NCBI GenBank assembly: GCA_963761325.1
Contig: CAVXGZ010000003.1
Coordinates: forward strand, 124,001-188,000
DNA length: 64,000 bases
Source: Streptantibioticus_C sp963761325
GTDB lineage: Bacteria > Actinomycetota > Actinomycetes > Streptomycetales > Streptomycetaceae
Direction of reading: 5' to 3'
Shown: piece by piece, positions 1 to 8,420 of the stretch
Numbering within the stretch: position 1 is the stretch's first letter
Layout of the letters: every line of letters starts with the position of its first letter
Program-made: the position numbers and the translations under genes
Notes under the pieces: model-generated
Database searches by the model: none
Told to the model about the DNA's origin: nothing
The model's input: the letters and a program-made list of their open reading frames with translations, nothing else

Positions 1-576
1 CACCTCGTCGCGGTCCACCACGGCGGCACGCCAGGCGGGGTGGGTGAACAGCAGCCACATCAGGTTGTGGTCCTCGGGAGGCAGCGTGTCGAGGTCGTCG
101 ACCAGGACGGCGTACGCGCGGTTGTAGGCGAGCATGTCGTACCGGCTGTTCATCACACAGGCGGGCAGCGGTTCGAGCTGGTCCATCATCGCCAGCAGCG
201 AGGGCGTGACGAACGGGCACTCCTTGCCGGGCACCGGGTCGGGCACCCCGGCCAGCACGAACAGGTGGGCGCGCTCGGTCGGGTCGAGCATCAGGGCGCG
301 GGCCACCGCGTCCAGCACCTGCGCGGAGACCTGGATGTCGCGGGCCTGCTCCAGCCAGGTGTACCAGGTCACGCCGACGGCGGACAGTTGCGCGACCTCC
401 TCGCGGCGCAACCCGGGGGTGCGCCGGCGCCGCCCGTTGGGCAGGCCGACCTGCTCCGGGGTGATCCGTTCGCGGCGGCTGCGCAGGAAGTCGGCCAACT
501 CGCGTCGCCGCATGTCGGCGCCCGAGTGGCGGTCGTCGTGGCGTCCGCCGTCGTCCGTGCCGTTCGCGGTGCTCAT
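1..576 (-). CDS. XRE-family regulator with MmyB-like ligand-binding domain (3' end cut by window edge)
   Basis: DNA-binding transcriptional repressor of the large actinobacterial family with an N-terminal helix-turn-helix and a C-terminal MmyB-like domain. The 192 visible codons start at ATG 576 and run off the left edge. Residues about 25-90 carry the family pattern: RRRELADFLRSRRERI, then PGLRREEVAQLS and VTWYTWLEQAR. The MmyB part follows, with NSRYDMLAYNRAY and the start of the NLMWLLFTHPAWR segment. It is divergent from the MFS exporter gene at 678, a common arrangement in which the regulator controls its neighbour and itself. The ligand is unknown. The family call is secure; the target is inferred from position. 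Confidence 0.88.
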   Translation of the reverse strand, partial: MSTANGTDDGGRHDDRHSGADMRRRELADFLRSRRERITPEQVGLPNGRRRRTPGLRREEVAQLSAVGVTWYTWLEQARDIQVSAQVLDAVARALMLDPTERAHLFVLAGVPDPVPGKECPFVTPSLLAMMDQLEPLPACVMNSRYDMLAYNRAYAVLVDDLDTLPPEDHNLMWLLFTHPAWRAAVVDRDEV

Positions 577-677
577 GCTCCGAGCCTGCCTCATTACCCA
601 GCCGGTTGCCAGGTTCCCTCAATACCTGGATAAGGAGACTCTGGTACCCCCCTCGCGCGACCAGCAGGCTGGAGAGC
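577..677. promoter_or_regulatory. Divergent promoter region between the MmyB-type regulator and the MFS gene
   Basis: On the minus strand TTGAGG (617-622) and GGTAAT (593-598) are 18 bp apart and end about 16 bases before the regulator's ATG. On the plus strand TTGCCA (606-611) is followed after 16 bp by GGATAA (628-633), a weaker match. The two promoters overlap, so one bound repressor could block both. No clear long palindrome was seen here. Box assignments are by eye. Confidence 0.4.
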
Positions 678-2189
678 GTGAAGCCACAGACCGCACAGTC
701 GGAAACCGTCACCACCACCGGTGCCCCCGGGACGGCGGGGGCCGCGGCGACCCCGGTCCCGGCGAGCCGGGGGGCCACCGCCACCACACGCCACCACAGC
801 CCCGCGCCACCGGTCCTCAGCCCGCTCGGCCTGCTGACCCTGCTGCTCGGCGCGGCGCTGCCGATGATCGACTTCTTCATCGTCAACGTCGCCCTGCCCA
901 CCATCGACCGCGACCTGCACGCCGGCCCGGCGCTGCTGGAGATGGTCGCGGCGGGCTACGGCGTCGCCTACGCGGTGCTGCTGGTGCTCGGCGGCCGGCT
1001 CGGCGACATGATGGGCCGGCGCCGGCTCTTCCTGATCGGCACCGCGCTGTTCGCCCTGACCTCGCTCGCCTGCGGCCTCGCGCCGAACGCCTGGACGCTG
1101 GTCGGCGCCCGGGTGGCGCAGGGCGCGGCGTCCGCGATGATGCTGCCGCAGGTGCTCGCCACCATCCAGGCGGCCACCTCCGGCTCCCGGCGCGGCCGGG
1201 CGCTGGGCCTGTACGGCGCGACCGGCGGCATAGCCGCGGTGCTGGGCCAGGTGCTGGGCGGCTGGCTGGTCGCCGCCGACCTCGACGGCAGCGGCTGGCG
1301 CTCGATCTTCCTGGTCAACGTGCCGGTGGCGCTCGCCGCGATACTGCTGAGCCTCCGGTCGGTGCCGGAGACCCGCTCCGCGCACCCGGCCCGCGTCGAC
1401 GTGCGCGGCACGCTGCTGCTCGGCGCGACGCTGCTGACCCTGCTGGTGCCGCTGATGGAGGGGCACGCGGTGGGCTGGCCGCTGTGGACCTGGCTGATGC
1501 TGGCCGCCTCCCCGGTGCTGGCGGCCGGGTTCTGGCTGGTGGAGCGGGCCGGGGAGCGCCGCGGCGGCGATCCGCTGCTGCCGCCGTCGCTGCTGGGCAA
1601 CCACGCGATGCGCAGCGGGCTGCGGGTGGCGCTGCCGTTCTTCGCCGGGTTCGGCGGCTTCATGTTCGTGATGGCGGTCGCGCTGCAGCAGGGCCTCGGG
1701 CTCGGCCCGGTCCGGGCCGGCACCGCGCTGGCGCCGATGGCGATCGCCTTCTTCGCCGCCTCGCTGGTCGCGCCGCGGCTGGTGACCCGCTACGGGCGCC
1801 TGGTGGTCACCGTCGGGCTCGTCGTGCAGGGCGCCGGGGTGCTGGCGGTGGTCGGCACGGTGCTCGCCGGCTGGCCGCACCTGGGGCCGCTGGGTCTGGC
1901 GCCGAGCATGGCGCTGCTGGGCTTCGGGCAGGGAATGGCGCTCAGCACGCTCTTCCGCATCGTGCTGTCCGAGGTGCCGGCCGAGCGTGCCGGGGTGGGC
2001 GGCGGCGTGCTGGTCACCACGCAGCAGTCCTCGCTGGCGCTGGGCGTGGCCACCCTCGGCACGCTCTTCCTGTCGCTGGCGGACGGCTCGGGCTTCCGGG
2101 ACGCCCTGCTGGTGACGCTGCTGGTCCAGGTCGCCGCCATCGCCGCCTCCGTCGTACTGAGCACCCGGCTGCCGCGCAGGGTGGGCTGA
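678..2189 (+). CDS. MFS drug-efflux transporter, DHA2 (14-TM) type
   Basis: Proton-coupled multidrug exporter in the cytoplasmic membrane, 503 residues, the usual length for the 14-helix DHA2/EmrB-QacA group. A hydrophilic Pro/Thr/Ala-rich N-terminus is followed by the first helix with DFFIVNVALPTIDRDL, the family's membrane motif, and by motif A, GGRLGDMMGRRRLF, in the first cytoplasmic loop. Further helices continue to the C-terminal TRLPRR. GTG 678 is preferred because GGAG lies just upstream at 671-674. An in-frame ATG at 606 would sit in the promoter region. The divergent MmyB-type repressor is the likely regulator. Substrate cannot be told from the sequence. Confidence 0.85.
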   Translation: MKPQTAQSETVTTTGAPGTAGAAATPVPASRGATATTRHHSPAPPVLSPLGLLTLLLGAALPMIDFFIVNVALPTIDRDLHAGPALLEMVAAGYGVAYAVLLVLGGRLGDMMGRRRLFLIGTALFALTSLACGLAPNAWTLVGARVAQGAASAMMLPQVLATIQAATSGSRRGRALGLYGATGGIAAVLGQVLGGWLVAADLDGSGWRSIFLVNVPVALAAILLSLRSVPETRSAHPARVDVRGTLLLGATLLTLLVPLMEGHAVGWPLWTWLMLAASPVLAAGFWLVERAGERRGGDPLLPPSLLGNHAMRSGLRVALPFFAGFGGFMFVMAVALQQGLGLGPVRAGTALAPMAIAFFAASLVAPRLVTRYGRLVVTVGLVVQGAGVLAVVGTVLAGWPHLGPLGLAPSMALLGFGQGMALSTLFRIVLSEVPAERAGVGGGVLVTTQQSSLALGVATLGTLFLSLADGSGFRDALLVTLLVQVAAIAASVVLSTRLPRRVG

Positions 2190-2204
2190 CCGGGCGGGCT
2201 CCGC

Positions 2205-2252
2205 ATGGCATGTGCGATGACAGATATTGAAATCTGTCATCGCACATGCCAT
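2205..2252. promoter_or_regulatory. Perfect 21-bp inverted repeat overlapping the promoter of the aldo/keto reductase gene
   Basis: The arms 2205-2225 and 2232-2252 are exact reverse complements of 21 nt with a six-base centre (ATTGAA). The core reads GATGACAGAT-ATTGAA-ATCTGTCATC and is AT-rich for this genome. TTGAAA at 2227-2232 could be a -35 box, with CATTCT at 2250-2255 as -10 after a 17-bp spacer, so a protein bound to the palindrome would cover the promoter. The TetR regulator encoded at 3346 is the obvious candidate. A terminator for the upstream MFS gene is a second possibility, but no U-run follows. Confidence 0.6.
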
Positions 2253-2304
2253 TCTTCATACCAAGGGACGACCCTGCGGCGAACAGCGAAGGAGCACGAC
2301 CACC

Positions 2305-3306
2305 ATGCGCACCAGCACCCTCGGCACCACGGGACCCGCGACCTCCGCCATCGGACTCGGCTGCATGGGCATGTCCGCCCTGTACGGACCGACGGACCGG
2401 GCCGAATCGATCGCGACCGTGCACGCCGCCCTGGACGCCGGCGTCACCCTGCTGGACACCGGCGACTTCTACGGCATGGGCCACAACGAGCTGCTGATCC
2501 GCGAGGCGCTGGCCTCCAGCCGCCAGGGCCGGGACAACGCGCTGATCAGCGTGAAGTTCGGCGGCCTGCGCGACCCGGAGGGCGGCTGGGGCGGCTACGA
2601 CGGCCGGCCGGCGGCGGTGCGGAACTTCCTGGCGTACTCGCTGCAGCGGCTCGGCACCGACCACGTCGACATCTACCGGATCGCCCGGGTCGACCCGGGC
2701 GTGCCCATCGAGGAGACGGTCGGCGCGATCGCCGAGGCGGTCGAGAAGGGCTGGGTGCGGCACATCGGCCTGTCCGAGGTCGGCGCGCAGACCCTGCGCC
2801 GCGCCGCGGCCACCGCGCCCATCAGCGACCTGCAGATCGAGTACTCGCTCTTCTCCCGCGGCATCGAGGACGACATCCTGCCCACCGCCCGCGAACTCGG
2901 CGTCGGCGTCACCGCCTACGGCGTGCTCTCCCGCGGCCTGCTCAGCGGCCACTGGTCGCGCGAGCGCACCCCGCAGGCCGGCGACTTCCGGGGCTTCAGC
3001 CCGCGCTTCTCCGGCGAGAACCTGGACCGCAACCTGGACCTGGTGGACGCGCTGCGCACGGTCGCGGAGGCCAGGGGCGCCACCGTCGCGCAGACGGCCA
3101 TCGCCTGGGTGCTCTCGCGCGGGGCGGACATCGTGCCGCTGATCGGCGCCCGGCGCCGGGACCGGCTGGCCGAGGCGCTGGGCGCGCTGGAGGTGGAGCT
3201 GGACGCGGACGACCTGGCGGCCATCGAGAAGGCCGTGCCCGCCGGCGCCGCGTCCGGGGACCGCTACCCTGCCGCGCAGATGCAGCACCTGGACAGCGAG
3301 AAGTAG
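2305..3306 (+). CDS. Aldo/keto reductase family oxidoreductase
   Basis: NADPH-dependent carbonyl reductase fold (TIM barrel), 333 residues, cytoplasmic. GLGCMGMSALYG near the N-terminus and LLDTGDFYGMGHNE give catalytic Asp51 and Tyr56; Lys84 lies in SVKFG. The expected catalytic His, usually in a Y-Q-H-R-V-D stretch, is replaced by Ala127 in YRIARVDP. Cofactor-loop features such as LIGARRRDR occur near residue 280. ATG 2305 has GAAGGAG at 2288-2294. The gene is followed after 39 bp by a TetR gene on the same strand and preceded by a promoter embedded in a long palindrome, so the two probably form a self-regulated operon. The physiological substrate is unknown, and the missing His may limit reductase activity. 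Confidence 0.88.
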   Translation: MRTSTLGTTGPATSAIGLGCMGMSALYGPTDRAESIATVHAALDAGVTLLDTGDFYGMGHNELLIREALASSRQGRDNALISVKFGGLRDPEGGWGGYDGRPAAVRNFLAYSLQRLGTDHVDIYRIARVDPGVPIEETVGAIAEAVEKGWVRHIGLSEVGAQTLRRAAATAPISDLQIEYSLFSRGIEDDILPTARELGVGVTAYGVLSRGLLSGHWSRERTPQAGDFRGFSPRFSGENLDRNLDLVDALRTVAEARGATVAQTAIAWVLSRGADIVPLIGARRRDRLAEALGALEVELDADDLAAIEKAVPAGAASGDRYPAAQMQHLDSEK

Positions 3307-3345
3307 CCCGCGGGCCGCCGCGAGAAGCAGAGAGGCCGGAGCCCC

Positions 3346-3942
3346 ATGCCGCCGGACGCACTGACCCCGGAACGCATCCTCGAAGCCACCGAGGAGGTGC
3401 TGCGCCGCTACGGCCCGGCGAAGGCCACCGTGGTGGACGTCGCCCGCGCGCTCGGGGTCAGCCACGGCAGCGTCTACCGGCACTTCCCCAGCAAGTCGGC
3501 GCTGCGCGAGGCGGTGACCGCCCGCTGGCTGGAGGGCTCGCACGCCCGGATGGCCGGGTTCGCCGAGGGGCCGGGCAGCGCGCCGGAGCGGCTGGCGGCC
3601 TGGCTGGAGGCGCTGTTCACCGCCAAACGCCACAAGGCGCTGGACGATCCCGAGCTGTTCGCCACGTTCATGGCGCTGGTCCACGAGCACAGCGAGGTGG
3701 TGGACTTCCATGTCACCACGCTGGTGGGCCAGTTGACCCGGCTGATCGAGGACGGCGTCGCCCGGGGCGAGTTCGCCGCCGCCGGCCCGGCCGCCGACCC
3801 CGCGACCGCCGCCCGGGCGGTCTGGGACGCCACCGCGCGCTTCCACGACCCGGTCTACGCGCCCGAGTGGCGCGACCCGCGGATCGAGGGCGCGTTCGCG
3901 GCGGTGTGCCGGCTCGTGGTGGGCGGACTGTCCGGATCGTGA
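3346..3942 (+). CDS. TetR/AcrR-family transcriptional regulator
   Basis: One-component repressor of 198 residues. The N-terminal helix-turn-helix is typical: TPERILEATEEVLRRYGPAKATVVDVARALGVSHGSVYRHF at about residues 7-47 (two segments), followed by PSKSALREAV. The all-helical C-terminal half binds the inducer and mediates dimerisation. A purine-rich GAGAGGCCGGAG stretch precedes ATG 3346. It lies 39 bp after the aldo/keto reductase gene, probably in the same transcript, and is the best candidate to bind the palindrome at 2205-2252. A second palindrome directly downstream (3968-3991) could be another target. Ligand and targets are inferred from position only. Confidence 0.88.
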   Translation: MPPDALTPERILEATEEVLRRYGPAKATVVDVARALGVSHGSVYRHFPSKSALREAVTARWLEGSHARMAGFAEGPGSAPERLAAWLEALFTAKRHKALDDPELFATFMALVHEHSEVVDFHVTTLVGQLTRLIEDGVARGEFAAAGPAADPATAARAVWDATARFHDPVYAPEWRDPRIEGAFAAVCRLVVGGLSGS

Positions 3943-3967
3943 ACCGGGCGTCGGCCCGGAATAGTTC

Positions 3968-3991
3968 TACGGTATAAATAATTAGACCGTA
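3968..3991. promoter_or_regulatory. 24-bp imperfect palindrome, candidate operator upstream of the MFS-MarR pair
   Basis: The sequence is TACGGTnTAA-N4-TTAnACCGTA, with arms of ten bases symmetric except at one position. It is strikingly AT-rich in its centre for this genome. TATAAA at 3973-3978 inside it could serve as a -10 box for the exporter gene starting at 4080, though no good -35 is visible. Size and symmetry fit a MarR or TetR dimer site. The MarR gene at 5522 and the TetR gene ending at 3942 are the candidates. Confidence 0.5.
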
Positions 3992-4079
3992 CAACTAACT
4001 AGTGCCGCCCGTCCCTGCGCGACGGGCACGGGCGCCCCGCGCCCGCGGCCCCGCACCACCCGAACCGCCGGAGTTCCCC

Positions 4080-5525
4080 GTGCCCGAGTTGAGCCGAAGG
4101 CGACGCCTGCTGATCCTGGCGATCTGCTGCATGAGCCTGCTGATCGTCAGCCTCGACAACACCATCCTGAACGTCGCGCTGCCCTCGATGCAGAAGGACC
4201 TGCACACCAGCGTCTCCGGCCTGCAGTGGACCATCGACGCCTACACGCTGGTGCTGGCGAGCCTGCTGATGCTCTCCGGCTCCACGGCCGACCGGATAGG
4301 CCGCCGGCGCACCTTCCAGGTCGGGCTGACGATCTTCACCAGCGCCTCGCTGCTGTGCAGCCTGGCGCCGAGCCTGGGATGGCTGATCGCGGCGCGCATG
4401 CTGCAGGCCATCGGCGGGTCGATGCTCAACCCGGTGGCGATGTCGATCATCACCAACACCTTCACCGACGCGCGGGAGCGCGCCCGGGCGATCGGCGTGT
4501 GGGGCGGTGTGGTCGGCATCAGCATGTCGGCCGGGCCGATCATCGGCGGCACGCTGGTGCAGACGACCGGCTGGCGGGCGATCTTCTGGGTCAACATCCC
4601 CATCGGCGCGGCCGCGTTGGTGCTCACCCGGATCTTCGTGCCCGAGTCGCGGGCGCCCAAGGCCCGCCGGGTGGACCCGGTCGGCCAGGTGCTGATGATC
4701 GCGCTGCTGGCCTCGGTGACGTACGCGATCATCGAGTTCCCCGGCCGCGGCTGGACCTCGCCGGTGATCATCGGCTGTGTGCTGCTGGCGGTGGCCTCGC
4801 TGCTCGGCCTGCTGTGGTACGAGCCGCGCCGCGAGGAACCCCTCATCGACCTGCGCTTCTTCCGCAGCGCGCCGTTCTCCGGCGCCACCGTCATCGCGAT
4901 CTGCGGGTTCTCCGCGCTCGGCGGCTTCCTGTTCCTCAACACCCTCTACCTGCAGGACGTCCGGCACAACGACGCCCTGCACGCCGGCCTGTTCATGCTG
5001 CCGATGGCCGCGATGGCGCTGGTCTTCGCACCGCTGTCCGGCCGCATCGTCGGCAGCCGCGGCCCGCGGGTGCCGCTGGTCCTCGCCGGTGCCGCGCTGT
5101 GCGCCAGCGGCGTGCTGCAGGCCGTCAAGTACTCCGCCGACACCCCGACGTACCTGCTGATCGCCGGCTACGTGGTGTTCGGCATCGGCTTCGGATTGGT
5201 CAACGCGCCCATCACCAACACCGCGGTGTCCGGCATGCCGCGCGCCCAGGCCGGCGTCGCCGCCGCGGTCGCCTCCACCAGCCGGCAGATCGGCTCCTCG
5301 CTCGGCGTCGCGGTGATCGGCTCGGTGATGGCGGCCGGCGTGCGCGGCGGCTTCGGCGAGGGCTTCACCCAGGCCGGCCGCACCGCGTGGTGGATCATCG
5401 CCTGCTGCGGCGCGGCCGTGCTCGCCGTCGGCGCGCTCACCTCCGGCCGCTGGGCCCGGGCCACCGCCGAGCGGACCGCGGACCGGCTGCGCACCGACGA
5501 GATCCGGCAGCCGGTGAACGCGTGA
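4080..5525 (+). CDS. MFS drug-efflux transporter, DHA2 (EmrB/QacA) type
   Basis: Second 14-TM proton/drug antiporter of the window, 481 residues. SLDNTILNVALPSMQKDL in the first helix and SGSTADRIGRRRTFQVG (motif A) identify the DHA2 group. GVVGISMSAGPIIGG resembles antiporter motif C, and WRAIFWVNIPIG is another family hallmark. GTG 4080 is chosen because GGAG at 4070-4073 is well spaced; an upstream in-frame GTG at 4002 lacks a ribosome site and would add a Pro/Arg-rich tail. The stop overlaps the start of the MarR gene, so the two are translationally coupled. An AT-rich palindrome about 90 bp upstream is the probable operator. Confidence 0.87.
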   Translation: MPELSRRRRLLILAICCMSLLIVSLDNTILNVALPSMQKDLHTSVSGLQWTIDAYTLVLASLLMLSGSTADRIGRRRTFQVGLTIFTSASLLCSLAPSLGWLIAARMLQAIGGSMLNPVAMSIITNTFTDARERARAIGVWGGVVGISMSAGPIIGGTLVQTTGWRAIFWVNIPIGAAALVLTRIFVPESRAPKARRVDPVGQVLMIALLASVTYAIIEFPGRGWTSPVIIGCVLLAVASLLGLLWYEPRREEPLIDLRFFRSAPFSGATVIAICGFSALGGFLFLNTLYLQDVRHNDALHAGLFMLPMAAMALVFAPLSGRIVGSRGPRVPLVLAGAALCASGVLQAVKYSADTPTYLLIAGYVVFGIGFGLVNAPITNTAVSGMPRAQAGVAAAVASTSRQIGSSLGVAVIGSVMAAGVRGGFGEGFTQAGRTAWWIIACCGAAVLAVGALTSGRWARATAERTADRLRTDEIRQPVNA

Positions 5526-6034
5526 CGGCCCGCCCGGAACCCCGCCCCGCGACGCAGCCTGTGGACAGAGCGGTGGACACTCCGGCGGCCGGTGCGGGCT
5601 CCCCCGCCGGCCCCCCGGCGGACGCCGGCGCCGGGCCGGCCGAGCGCGCCTGGCACGGCCTGCGGACCCTGCTGCTGGAGCGCCACGACCACCGCAAGGA
5701 GGCCGGCGAGGCGCTCGGGCTGAGCTACAACCGGGTCAAGGCGCTGCGCCGGATCGCCGCGCAACCGCTGACGCTGCGGCAGTTGGCCGACTTCCTGGTC
5801 ATCGACGCCCCGTACGCCACGCTGATCGTGGACGACCTGGTCAGACGCCATTTGGTGGAACGCACCGCGCACCCCGCCGACCGGCGCTGCAAGGTCGTGC
5901 GCCCCACGCCCGCCGGCCGCGCCGCGGCGGACGAGGCAGCCCGGATCCTGGACACCCCGCCCGCCGCGCTGCGCGCCCTCGACCCGGCCGAACTGGCCGC
6001 GCTGGACCGGATCGTGGCGAAACTGCTGGGGTGA
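5522..6034 (+). CDS. MarR-family transcriptional regulator
   Basis: Winged-helix repressor of 170 residues. The first ~40 residues are a low-complexity Pro/Ala/Gly tail. The MarR core runs from about residue 45: LTLRQLADFLVIDAPYATLIVDDLVRRHLVERTAHPADRRCKVV, quoted here in two joined helices, then TPAGRAAADEA. That contains the recognition helix and the wing with its DRR signature. The GTG start overlaps the MFS stop (GTGA). Another possible start is GTG 5562. Local repression of the MFS-marR operon through the palindrome at 3968-3991 is inferred. The 5' end includes TGTGGACAG (5560-5568), a DnaA-box-like sequence. Confidence 0.85.
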   Translation: MTARPEPRPATQPVDRAVDTPAAGAGSPAGPPADAGAGPAERAWHGLRTLLLERHDHRKEAGEALGLSYNRVKALRRIAAQPLTLRQLADFLVIDAPYATLIVDDLVRRHLVERTAHPADRRCKVVRPTPAGRAAADEAARILDTPPAALRALDPAELAALDRIVAKLLG

Positions 6035-6132
6035 ACGCCGCCGGTGCCGCGGGCCGCCGACGGGCGGGACGAGCACCCTCCGACCATCACTGGACACCCC
6101 CGGACACCGGGCGCGCGACCGGGTCGGCGCAG

Positions 6133-6154
6133 TTATCCACAGGCGTTGTCCACA
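6133..6154. promoter_or_regulatory. Two tandem DnaA boxes
   Basis: TTATCCACA (6133-6141) is a perfect consensus DnaA box. TTGTCCACA (6146-6154) is the preferred Streptomyces form. They lie in the same orientation four bases apart, in the convergent intergenic region between marR and glyS where no promoter is needed. Clusters of high-affinity DnaA boxes outside oriC are known in Streptomyces and titrate DnaA. A similar role is plausible but untested. CTGTCCACA (reverse strand, 5560-5568) is a third possible site. Confidence 0.6.
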
Positions 6155-6218
6155 GGCGCGTCGCGGTCCCGGAGGCCGTACGCCGGCCCGCCTCCTCGGG
6201 CGTACCGCTGGGCGGACG

Positions 6219-6257
6219 CCGCCGCCGGATGCCCCTCCGAGGGACACCCGGCGGCGG
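6219..6257. terminator. Hairpin between convergent marR and glyS, likely bidirectional terminator
   Basis: The arms CCGCCGCCGG (6219-6228) and CCGGCGGCGG (6248-6257) are perfect complements of ten bases. An inner CCCTC/GAGGG pairing extends the fold. No U-run is present, as is common for Streptomyces terminators. It lies 21 bp past the glyS stop. Confidence 0.5.
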
Positions 6258-6277
6258 GTCGGGCGGACGCGAGCGGG

Positions 6278-7661
<1,384 letters not shown>

Positions 7662-7957
7662 GGTGCTCTCTTCAGTACGACGAAGCGGTCATGGTGGGGT
7701 ACGCCGGCAGTCACGCGTCGAGTTGGTGCGGCCCAGCGCGGCCCAGCGAATACTTCAGGTTACCGGCGTCCGCACCCCCGGGATCAAATCGGTCCGGCAA
7801 TACCATTGAACACGGGTCTCATCAGCGCCTCGCGGCGGCCCCGGCCGCCGGGTCCTCGCGGCCGGTGATCATCCGGCGCTGGCACAATGGGCACCGGGCT
7901 CCCCCACCGCACCGGCCCCCTGGGCATCGAGCACATCGGCATTCGAGGAGGACCACC

Positions 7958-8374
7958 GTGGCCACCGCAAACCCACCCGTGCAGGGCCGCTCGACCCGGC
8001 AGCGGGCCGCCGTCTCGGCCGCGCTCTGCGAGGTCGACGAGTTCCGCAGCGCCCAGGAACTGCACGACATGCTGCGGCACCGGGGCGACTCGGTGGGCCT
8101 GACCACGGTCTACCGCACCCTGCAGTCGCTGGCCGACGCCGGCGAGGTGGACGTGCTGCGCACCAGCGAGGGCGAGGCGGTCTACCGGCGCTGCAGCAGC
8201 GGCCACCACCACCACCTGGTGTGCCGGGAGTGCGGCAAGGCGGTCGAGGTCGAGGGTCCGGCGGTGGAGAAGTGGGCCGAGGCGGTCGCCGCGGAGCACG
8301 GCTACGTGCAGGTGGACCACACGATAGAGATCATCGGCACCTGCGCGGAGTGCTCGGCCGCCGCCGGAAGGTGA
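7958..8374 (+). CDS. zur: Fur-family metalloregulator, probably the zinc regulator Zur
   Basis: DNA-binding metal sensor of 138 residues that represses zinc-uptake genes when zinc is plentiful. A winged helix at about 10-75 includes SAQELHDMLRHRG and VGLTTVYRTLQSLA. The histidine cluster SSGHHHHLVCRECG and the CAEC pair near the C-terminus form metal sites; the two CxxC pairs bind structural zinc. GTG 7958 follows GGAGGA at a good distance. Zur rather than Fur is chosen from the gene order beside glyS and uppS in Streptomyces, as I recall it, and from the tight Cys/His pattern. It is divergent from glyS and convergent with uppS. No obvious Zur box was seen in the 296-bp upstream gap. Confidence 0.85.
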   Translation: MATANPPVQGRSTRQRAAVSAALCEVDEFRSAQELHDMLRHRGDSVGLTTVYRTLQSLADAGEVDVLRTSEGEAVYRRCSSGHHHHLVCRECGKAVEVEGPAVEKWAEAVAAEHGYVQVDHTIEIIGTCAECSAAAGR

Positions 8375-8376
8375 CC

Positions 8377-8411
8377 GGCGCGCCGCCACCGCCCGGGGGC
8401 GGCGGCGCGCC
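8377..8411. terminator. Bidirectional terminator between zur and uppS
   Basis: GGCGCGCCGCC (8377-8387) and GGCGGCGCGCC (8401-8411) form a perfect 11-bp G/C stem between the two convergent stop codons, with a 13-base loop. There is no U-run. Confidence 0.6.
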
Positions 8412-8420
8412 ACCGGGCTG

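Noticed and set aside
6133..6154. Replication origin
   Set aside because: Two boxes only, without the many boxes, dnaA or dnaN that mark a Streptomyces oriC.
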